Source of the DNA: Diabrotica undecimpunctata
Lineage: Eukaryota; Arthropoda; Insecta; Coleoptera; Chrysomelidae
Length of the DNA stretch: 64,000 nucleotides
NCBI RefSeq assembly: GCF_040954645.1
Contig: NC_092803.1
Coordinates: forward strand, 16,183,230-16,247,229
Direction of reading: 5' to 3'
Every line of letters begins with the position of its first letter. Within the stretch, counting starts at the first letter, position 1. Of the stretch, positions 48,526-57,130 are shown piece by piece. A model generated the notes under the pieces. The model saw only the letters and a program-made list of their open reading frames with translations. It did not search any database and was not told the DNA's origin. Position numbers and translations under genes: made by a program.

Positions 48526-48555
48526 AAAATGGACATAGTGTCCTTTACCTCCGGG
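48526..48555 (-). repeat. Right terminal inverted repeat of element C
   Basis: Pairs with 45251-45280; followed by GTAC (48556-48559). Confidence 0.88.
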
Positions 48556-48870
48556 GTACACATATATTCTTCACATTTCTTAAGTGAAATTTTAAGTAGC
48601 TCTAATAAATACTCTGAAATGTGACTATTCCCACTCGTATCAATGGACTCATATCAGATGCACCCGTTCACTTTCTATTTCTATATCTGTGACGCATACG
48701 GCTATTATAGGTTCATTATGAACGTTGCTCCAGCCGTCAAGCGCTAAACAAACCTTCTTGTTGCATAAATTTTCTTTTTTTGTTGGGTGTACTGAATTAT
48801 ACACCTTATTAAATTATCAAGCAAGTCAGTTGAAACAGACCAAAAGACCTGCGTTCCCCCAGTCCAATAG
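48556..48870 (-). pseudogene. hAT transposase, upstream part right of element C
   Basis: The minus strand reads KVCLALDGWSNVHNEPIIAV then CVTDIEIESERVHLI. DGWSNVHNEPI is the first catalytic Asp region of this hAT group. After a frame break come remains of the KCEEYMC stretch that meets element C at GTAC. Upstream (48870-49160) no BED finger is recognisable. Confidence 0.82.
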
Positions 48871-49169
48871 CAACTTCTGATTTCGGTGATTCACCGACAC
48901 AGCCTCATGGCGGTGGAGTCATTTAGTTAGGAACAGCTGGTCGTGACAGTTTAGTACAGGGTCGTACTTTAAAAAAGGTATCTATTATTTAGTAGAATAA
49001 TAAATCAACATTTTTGATTAATATTATGTTTAATGATTTATACAACGTTTTTTCCAAGTTTTTTTGTTTAAAACATATAATATAAAAACAAAAAAAATGT
49101 TTAAAATAAAAAAAGCATGAGTTTTGTATAAAATAAAAAAAACTTTTTTTTTCCAACCATTCTCCAAGG

Positions 49170-49310
49170 TATTTTTTGTAATTATTCACTTTTTAGATGA
49201 AGTTATTTATTTGAATGATTATATTACGAACTGGATTCTTACTGAAGACAATTTACGTATACTCCCTTTCAATGACTTGCTCATTGATACCGTCATTTAC
49301 TTTTAATATA
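49170..49310 (-). pseudogene. Old LINE, 5' piece right of the hAT insertion
   Basis: The minus strand reads IVFSKNPVRNIIIQINNFI, stop, KVNNYKKYLG, matching MIVSKxxxxxxxLxINxxxIxxVxQYxYLG of the LINE family. The frame runs through CTCCAAGG into 43988 on the other side of the hAT. Together with 43780-43996 it is one LINE split by more than 5 kb. Confidence 0.7.
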
Positions 49311-49594
49311 ACATCTTGGCAAATGTATTCACTATAGATAAACAACAGTGGCGACAATCCATCTAACCCTTATTTCGTTTGATAAATGACCTTCTTCTCT
49401 AATATTTGGTCTTTCTGATTCAACATAAATTCAGGATTATTCGCAAATCTTTATCCGTAAAACAGACGTGAATCTCTTGATTAAACAAAGCACCGAGATT
49501 CAAACATAATTAACAATCATCATCGTTAACAAAACTTGAAAAATTAGCGCCGTGAGTATTGCGAGGTTAGTATAAAAGTTACACATTTACTTGC

Positions 49595-49600
49595 TTTATT
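49595..49600 (-). terminator. Polyadenylation signal of the SPATA5-like gene
   Basis: AATAAA on the minus strand, 40 bases after the stop codon at 49640-49642. Confidence 0.6.
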
Positions 49601-49639
49601 ATTTTTTTAAACGCCCAGTTAAGAAAATAAATACAAAAC

Positions 49640-50519
49640 TCAACTTTTATTTGCTAAATAATCTTCATACAGTTTAATTAAATAAGGAGGCGTTCTAGGT
49701 GTTACTAACGAAAGGGCTCTATCAAAATGTTTCATTTGGACGAACTCGGCTTCCAAGCTTTCCTCCAAAGCCATCATAGCTGCCTCATGGCACACTGCTG
49801 TCACTTCTGCTCCGGAATATGTTTCTGTCTTCTTAACCAAATCATCGATATTTACATCTGAAGTCTGAAAATAACAACAAATTATTATTAAATAATTAGA
49901 TAACATCAATGTTAAAAGGGAAAGATAAAATAATACGAATACTTACAGGCATTTTGCCGAATTTGATTCTGAAGATATCTCGCCTCGTTTGTTCATCTGG
50001 CAGAGGTACATAAACTATCCTATCCAACCTTCCCGGCCTTAGTAACGCTTTATCTATCCGATCCGGCCGGTTAGTGGCTGCCAGAATGGTCACATCTTGT
50101 AGAGGTGTTATACCGTCGAGTTCAGTCAGCAGTTGTGCCAAAACTCGTTCCTGTACGTTCGTACCTGAATTGCCGCTTCGTTCACCACCCAACGCATCGA
50201 TTTCGTCAAAGAATATGATAGATGGAGCTACCTGCCTCGCTTTTCGGAATACCTCTCTGACGGCACGTTCAGATTCACCCACCCACTTGCTAAACAATTC
50301 CGGACCTAAAATTAAAATCATAATATAGTTTATTGCATTGTGCTTCACATCATACATAATATGCAAACAACTAGCGAAGACTCCTTTAGCAGACATAGCT
50401 TTTCATTAATTTATTCTTTAAATACCTTTTTATCCTTAAAATCAAGACTGCTCTTTTGTGCCAAATAATAATCCAACAAAATTAGTAACATTCTCCACTT
50501 TTAAATATGTCATAAATGA

Positions 50520-50607
<88 letters not shown>

Positions 50608-53122
50608 AAATGAATTTTTATATACAAATTCATATATAAAAGTTCAAATGAAGAAGTGAGTAAAATGTGCAGTGTATTATTGGTTGCATAATCAATATGA
50701 ACAAATTTACAAATAAATAAAAAATCTTTTGTTGTTCTGTCTGTTCATAACTCGTTGTACACTTAAAACAAATAAAAAACACAACAATTAACATACATAC
50801 CTTTAATAGATAAAAAGTTTAGACCACTTTCACAGGCGAGAGCTTTAGCAATCAATGTTTTAGAACAACCAGGAGGCCCAAACATCAATACTCCTTTTGG
50901 TGGCGTAACTCCTAGTCTTAAGAAACTTTGTGGATACTTTAAAGGCCATTCAATCGCTTGTTTTAATATATTTTTCAGATTTTCCTGACCACCAATGTCT
51001 GTCCATTTGACATTAGAAACCTACAAGTGAAAATTTTAAAACAATTATAAACAAAAATTGGTGAAAATCCAGCTGGTATCTTAAAATAGAGAGGTAGGTA
51101 TATAGGGAAGGGTATATGTGTGCAATAAAGGAAGAATAGAAGAATATATTAAATAAAATATAATAAATAAATACTGGTACTTTACCTCTATCTGAACTTC
51201 CCTCATTGCACTGGGCCTAACCCTCTTCAAAGCATATTCAAAATCAGCAACAGTAACACCTTCACTTCTCCTATTGGCATTCAAGGCAGCCATAGAACAC
51301 AGAGCTACTAAATCAGACCCTACAAACCCATGAGTATTCATTGCAACATCTTGAAGATTATTCTCATCCAACTGTATCAGCATTTGGTTTGTTAGTTTTT
51401 GTAATATCGCTTTCCTACATTTGGGATTAGGAGTTGGTATCTCTATTTCTCTATCTAACCTTCCACACCTTCTAAAAGCTGCATCTATACTATCAGGTTT
51501 GCTGGAAGTTGCTATAATGAATATTTTTAGTGACTTTTTAGTATGGAGGTCATCAAACAGTTTTAAAAATGTAGATACAACTCTTTTTTCTGTTTCAGTT
51601 AGGCGTGTGCCTCTAGCAGGACAAAGAATATCAAATTCATCTAGTAGAAGTATACTGGGTGTACTTTCCACAGCATCATTGAATAACTGCTTGATGTATT
51701 TTTCTACTGAACTAGAATTAGTGCTACCAATATCTGTAGAATTAATAGAGACTACACTTGCTTTTGAATTTGAAGCTAAATACTTAGCAATCATTGTTTT
51801 TCCTGTCCCAGAGTTTCCGTAAAGAAGTACAGCCTTTGTTTGTGTTTGATGGGAAGATGTGTACAAACAGGCATTTATCAATTCATGAATTTCATTCATT
51901 TCTTCCTCCACTCCAGCTGGCCTGTCATAAACTTGGCTTTCACACTCCTTCTTGTAAGTGTTTTCATCTCTACAAACAAAAAAAACATTAATGAAAAAAT
52001 GAAGATTTAATTAGCCAAAAAGAAACTTGCAATTATTCTCAAATTAGAGAACTGGCTATTCAAATTGTGAGGTAATACAAAAAAGGCATGTAACAGTGAC
52101 TGGGTAAGTCTGATAATGATTGAAATCTAAGGCATAAAGGTTTCAATATTAAAAAGACAAAAGACAAGCATAACTCAGTACGGTTCAAAGGTTAACGAAA
52201 TATTTACTTATAGCATGTCCATTTTGTTTTGGAAGATATCTTCACAAACTGATGCTGATTACCTATAGAAAGTTTACTAAAATCATTTACTATATCAGGC
52301 TCTCCTCCAAAATTCAAGCTTCTTACTTCAAATCTTAATTCTTTTCCATAAAACATGACACTTATAATGTTTCCCTTGGTTAAAATTCTGTCCTCGTATG
52401 TTTTGCTTATTCTATTATAGAGTTCTGGGGACATTTCTAAAGATTTTGGTCCATTAGTAATGACAAGGGTAACAAAAGTAGCTTCTGGTACAGGTTGAAT
52501 TAATTTTTTTACCAAAACTCTCTGCTCTTCTTTAAAATTACTCAATTCCAAACCTAAAAACTATTTTATTAAATCGTTATATCTCAAAAAATAGGGACGA
52601 AATATGTCTACATACAAAACACAAAAAATTAAATTAAATATATAATAATCAAACAAAAAGAAACAGATATCTAAAGATTTTAGTGTAGTGTGGTGCAGAG
52701 GGAAGTATTGAAAAGTATCATTAGCACAAACACATATAATTATATTTACCATTTTTTGTAAATAAAACTGAAGTAACAGCTTTTTCTACTGTAGGCCATA
52801 CAATCCTGGCAACAGATGAACTATTATCTAAACTTTGTATTAAAGCCCAATCTCCAATAGCTAGAGAACATAATCTAATCACAGATTCGCTTAAGAAAAC
52901 TAAGTTACTTCTTTCTCTAGGTGTTATGTTTTTTATTTCCTCATTGACTTTCTGGTTTATGTTCCCATACAACACTTCCTCTTTTATAAAACTATATGTT
53001 CCTCCTTTAAAATCTGGTGGACAGTCTTTAATATGATGTTCTGTATCTTTAGTTGTTAAAAATATGGAACACTGATCACATTGCATCCATAGGGAGGTTT
53101 TCTTTGCTTTCTGTTGAGCCAT
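49640..53122 (-). CDS. SPATA5: SPATA5/AFG2-family AAA+ ATPase, six exons
   Basis: Tandem AAA+ ATPase of the AFG2/Drg1 family, which strips the shuttling factor Rlp24 from pre-60S ribosomes in the cytoplasm (family knowledge). Minus-strand exons: 53122-52750, 52553-52208, 51969-51186, 51020-50801, 50305-49947 and 49864-49640. All introns are GT-AG and all phases agree, giving 2307 nt and 768 residues, close to yeast Afg2 length and shorter than human SPATA5. The N-terminus has a CDQC...HHIKDC zinc-finger-like start, then an N-domain (exons 1-2). D1 (exon 3): Walker [11 protein letters not shown], Walker [17 protein letters not shown]2 (exons 4-6): [68 protein letters not shown]. The C-S in place of T-G in the D2 P-loop is normal for this family. 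No damage seen. It is transcribed away from the TE nest. The ATG at 53122 is the first in frame. Confidence 0.93.
50522..50605. repeat. (TA)n microsatellite in intron 4 of the SPATA5-like gene
   Basis: About 40 uninterrupted TA units in the largest intron (50306-50800). Likely length-polymorphic. Confidence 0.95.
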
Positions 53123-53830
53123 AGCTAAATTAATCTAATTTTGGCGAACACACGAGGTATATATTATAAAATCAAACATACACATAACCTCAAAGTTTAA
53201 TTGTAATGTGTAATGTTAGATCAATCAAAATATTATTGACCTACAGTTTGTAATTTGTAATCTGTAAATATAATTGTAATTTTGTAATGCAATTTCTTGT
53301 AATTTCAATTTCTAATTTGAAACGGCTGTTTCTGCAACTAAAATTTAGACGTGGCTATGCAACCAATTTACGTAATATTGTTTTGTATTCTTATTCTTCT
53401 AAGTACGTGAATTTTTTTTTTGTAATTTCTTAGTTTTCTTCTTAGTAAGAGTGGTATAGATAACATTGAATCTTTCTCCTGGAATATCAGTTACCTTGAC
53501 TTTTGTAGTTCCTTATCTTAGACGCCATTTTCCTATTATTTCGTCATCAATAATATCAAAGAATATAGACGCTCTATAATCTTTGATAATATTAAATAAA
53601 ACAAGGTTCAATTTGTCTTCCTTACCAAATTAAAAATTTGTCCCCATAGATACTCACACACAGCTGGTAAATAGTATTCTAGAAAAAACCTTCAGTGATA
53701 ACCCAGTCGCATCAGTTATCTCTCTAGTTCCTTATCTTAGACGTCATTTTCTTATTATTTCGTCATCAATAATATTAAATAAAACACGGTTCAATTTGTC
53801 TTCCTTACCAAATTCAAAATTTGCCCCCAT
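53123..53830. repeat. Upstream region with a local tandem duplication
   Basis: A block starting near 53507 (tagttccttatcttagacg...) and ending near 53712 recurs from about 53735, continuing past the LINE to about 54136. A further partial copy pairs 53448-53500 with 54199-54242 (ggtatagataacaytgaatc). The copies differ at several bases and one has an extra 40-bp stretch. The promoter of the SPATA5-like gene must lie near 53123-53400, but no core motif could be named. Confidence 0.7.
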
Positions 53831-53844
53831 AGGTACTCACATAC

Positions 53845-54078
53845 GCAAGAATGCCAGATAATCGAGCTGTAAAAGTAGTCCAGAGATGGAAGCCCCAAGG
53901 AAACAGAACAAGAGGAAGGCCCCGTAAAGGATGGATAGACGACGTAGAGAAGGATCTTAAAACCATGAACATCAGGCAGTGGCGAAGGAAAGTATCCGAC
54001 AGGGCAGAATGGAAGAACATTGTTAAGCAGGCCAAGACTCACAAAGGGTTGTAGCGCCATTAGAAGAAGAAGAAGAAG
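53845..54078 (+). mobile_element. LINE 3' fragment with 14-bp target duplication
   Basis: Flanked by AGGTACTCACATAC at 53831-53844 and 54079-54092. It encodes RWKPQGNRTRGRPRKGWIDD, VEKDLKTMNIRQWRRKVSDR and AEWKNIVKQAKTHKGL then stop, followed by (GAA)5-like tail. It lies in only the second copy of the local duplication, so it inserted after the duplication, or in that copy alone. Confidence 0.88.
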
Positions 54079-54243
54079 AGGTACTCACATACAGCTGGTA
54101 AATGGTATTCTAGAAAAAACCTTCGGTGATAACCAAGTCGCTGGCGCTCGTTCCACAGTGATATTCGAAGAATAAATGTTTCGGTAGAAACCTAAGGATG
54201 GTATAGATAACACTGAATCTTTTTTCTGGTATATCAGTTATCT

Positions 54244-54527
54244 GCGTAGCGCAAGCGGTAGGATGTTTGCCTCGCAAGCCGGTGGTCCGGGGTTCGAATC
54301 CCACCGCCGGCAAGAACATCTAGACATTTTAAAAATGTCTATAGGCCCCAGGTCGACTCAGCCTGAATAAAAATGAGTACCTTGGGTAAAACCAGGGGTA
54401 ATAATAGACGGTTGAAGCGTAGCACTGGCCATGTTACCTTCCTTGTATACCGTAGGCCCTAGATATAGCAGACTACCCTGCTATACTCCCAAAGCCGCGA
54501 CAGCGGTATAAAACGGGAGACTATTAT
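54244..54527 (+). mobile_element. tRNA-derived SINE with 14-bp target duplication
   Basis: Flanked by TATATCAGTTATCT at 54230-54243 and 54528-54541. The 5' part is tRNA-like with an A box (tagcgcaagcgg, 54247-54258) and B box (ggttcgaatccc, 54291-54302), which could serve RNA polymerase III. The acceptor stem does not close into a functional tRNA. The body (54310-54520) includes a tagacatttt...aaaatgtcta hairpin. It ends in an ATT-rich tail. Confidence 0.85.
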
Positions 54528-54541
54528 TATATCAGTTATCT

Positions 54542-55559
54542 TGGCTCTTTGTGTAGCGTCTTTCCCGAGAAAAATACGATCTTTTAAACATTTTGCAATT
54601 TTAGAAATTTTTGGAGTCTTTTAAGTACGCGAATTTCTTTTTTTTTGTAATTTTTTAGTTTTACTTTTATCTTATCTCTTTGATATATCTTTTGTGGTGC
54701 CATTCGTTGTTTTTTAAACGCGTAGTTAAGTTGGATCTAATATATGGAAGTTAATTTATCAGGGAGTTAGCAATTTCAAAACTTTTGTCCTTCGTTTTTT
54801 ATGGAGGCCTTTAATTTCACTTAGTGTTATGTCGTATAACATTCTTTATAATGTTAATAAAGTTGCTTGTTGGTAAAGAAGTGTAATATTTGTCTTTTCT
54901 AGTTGATAAAGACTTTGTTGACATTTCAGTTAATGTTCTGAAAACGTAATGATTTTAGTTTTTGTTGAAAATATTAATTTAGCTTAGTAGTTTTACATCT
55001 CTAAGGTTTTTTAACTCCGCCTACCGGATCATTGAGTAGATTTAATACCTCAATGCTCTTGTTGCCGGTCCTAAGCCTGGATAAAGGAGGAAGGTTCTTG
55101 GGCGAGATTAGCACTTTAGCCAAGTTAAAAAAATCTTGTCTTTTTTAAAAAAATGTATCAGGTTTTCGGTACAAACTATTTATTACATTTTTAAAATTTG
55201 ACACTGTCCGATCAACAGTGCTGCTAAAATATTTGATCGTGAAACAGTTGCACGAACAGCTTGATGACTGTGATGAAGTTTCTAGTTGTTTTAAAAAGAT
55301 CACGAACGATTTAATTGAGAATGGAGACTACCGCGACCCAAAGGCATTCAAATTCCAGTCAGCAGACTAGTATTTATGAATAAAATCAGAGAAATGTCTC
55401 GTAAAATCGATGAAACTTCTAGTAAAACTGATGAGAAATTATAAATTTCTAGAAAGGGTAATTAAGAATTAAAAAATGTTTACAGTAAAATCCATGAATG
55501 AAGATGAATCCACAATAAAACAGTTACAGAACCTCTCAAAGTATATATGTAAGCAGTAC
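54542..55559. other. Intergenic stretch, possible LINE 5' scrap
   Basis: Near 55060-55100 the words ttgccggtcctaagcctgg and ataaaggaggaaggtt resemble conserved LINE 5' leaders; not enough to call. Nothing else recognised. Confidence 0.4.
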
Positions 55560-56235
55560 CTATTCTTCTTCTTCTTCCTACTTTATAAATAGGCTTAATG
55601 CCTGTTTTACTTCGGTTTTTAGCCTCAATTGACGTTGTTTGACCATCTTTTCCTCGATCGTCCCAATGATCTTCTTCCATTTGGCGATTTGTCTCTTGCT
55701 ATTCGTACTATTCTATTTTCTGTCATTCTTTCGATGTGTTGATTCCATTCCACTTTTCTTCTTTTGGTCCACGCGTTTATTTTCTCTATACCACATCTCG
55801 CTCGTATTCCCTCAATTCTTACTCTGTCTCTTAGAGTTTGGTTTGCTATTTTTCGCAAGACTTTCATTTCTGTTTTTCCAGTAGTCTTTGTGTTTTCGCC
55901 GTATCTGCTCTTGTTTCCGCTGTGTACGTCATTATCGGTCTTATTGTTGATTTATATATCCTGGTTTTCATTTCCGTTGTGAGGAAATTTGTTTCTCCAG
56001 ATTGTGTTGTTGAGACATCCTGCTGCTCTGTTTGCCATGTTCACTTGTTTTTGTTCACTATCGCTTTAGTTTTCTCTGTTGAGATCTCCATGTTGTATAT
56101 GAGCGCCGTATCTTCGAATTCTTTAATTAATCTTTGTAGGTCATCTTCATTTTCGGCTGTTATTATGGCATCGTCGGCGTAGCATATTATGGTTATTTCC
56201 TTTTCTCCCATTCTATATCCTCTTTTTTTTAGTAG
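55560..56235 (-). mobile_element. LINE RT to C-terminus fragment, second family
   Basis: The minus strand gives GYRMGEKEITIICYADDAII (motif C near 56190), TAENEDDLQRLIKEFEDTAL, a decayed middle, then KVLRKIANQTLRDRVRIEGI (near 55860), WTKRRKVEWNQHIERMTENR and IGRRSLGRSRKRW-like text near 55680, and a short tail beside a TTC-rich run (55565-55577). Same family as 21190-21690. Frame breaks occur between the RT and the C-terminus. Confidence 0.75.
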
Positions 56236-57130
56236 TACCTATAGTACCTATTCACACTTTGAATTCAATTAAGTTGTGATGAAATCCCAATGGTGAGCTG
56301 TGAAGAATATTATTTTGGCATATTATTGTTCTTATTTAAGCCATACGAGCTCTCACTCCCTCCAAGGGTGCATTCATTACGGAGACCATCGCATGGTATC
56401 CTCGCGTATAAGATAGATCATAGCACTGACAGTGAAGTGAACGCTCGCATTTAAAATATTGCATTTATTTTACCTGGCATCGATACGATGGTCGCAGCGA
56501 GGCTCGGTGGTCGGCACCTCGTAGTGTCGATCGTAGAGTACTAGGGACGAGAATCGAAAAAATACTAAGTTGGAATACTATGGTCCAAGTCCATGGTCCG
56601 ATACCTGACTCGAGGCTGGGCGCTGCGCTTTGACAGTGAACGCTGGTATTTTTAAAATAATGCATTTATTTGACGTGGCGATGATACTATGATACCATTC
56701 TATGATCGGTGCCTTGTTATGAGCGCACACTAAGAAGAAAATTCATTCAGCTGTAGCTGTTTGATATTGTCTAGAAGGTTCTTCAGAATAACACATTGTC
56801 TTATTATTTGTATTTCAAGATCGCTGTACTTGGTAAAATTGTAATTTTATTGTAGCTATTATCCATATCAATATTTTACAGCAATAAAGATATTATCAAT
56901 ACTGTTAACTGTCCTTTTTCTTTTTCATGGAATTCGTCTTATCCCGAAATAAAAGTTAAAATAATAAACAGAGAACTCAGAATACAATTGTACTTAACCT
57001 CATTTGATAATAAATCACAATGAAATCTGATAAAAACAACTTACAAATGTACAATAATTACGATTACCCAAAAGGCACTAAAATTTTTTTAAAATCCCTA
57101 GCATCCCCATTTTTAACTCAGCACTAGAAT
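56236..57130. repeat. Intergenic stretch with a two-copy tandem repeat
   Basis: A block near 56380-56525 (catggtatcc...gacagtgaa...gaacgct...ttgcatttattt...gatcggtgcc-like) recurs in diverged form near 56580-56720, spacing about 200 bp. It is more GC-rich than its surroundings. Function unknown; possibly satellite-like. Confidence 0.5.

Larger units (their letters stand above)
45251..48555 (-). mobile_element. DUF7869-type DDE transposon (element C) nested in the hAT
   Basis: A 3305-bp element flanked by GTAC (45247-45250 and 48556-48559). The 30-bp inverted ends match with one mismatch; each reads inward CYCGGAGGTAAAGGACACTA then TGTCCATTTT. It interrupts the hAT transposase between the DGWSNVHNEP segment on its right and VTDNAANV on its left. 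It holds a transposase pseudogene (45648-47624, minus) and long subterminal regions repeating the terminal motif. The 4-bp duplication again suits the Sola group. Confidence 0.87.
43997..49161 (-). mobile_element. hAT transposon split by element C, inside an old LINE
   Basis: Flanked by CTCCAAGG at 43989-43996 and 49162-49169. The left end begins CAGGGTTG; the right end is the complement of AATGGTTG (two or three mismatches in 8). The LINE reading frame continues across the duplication (NNYKKYLG from the right flank joined to LGVMINETI on the left), which independently proves the insertion. Without the inner transposon the hAT is about 1.86 kb, so it had lost its N-terminal BED-finger part. 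Confidence 0.82.

Noticed and set aside
50442..50633. Ile-Tyr repeat open frame
   Set aside because: Translation of the (TA)n microsatellite.
54244..54315. Possible tRNA gene
   Set aside because: A and B boxes are present, but no closed acceptor stem forms, and a 14-bp duplication brackets a longer SINE.
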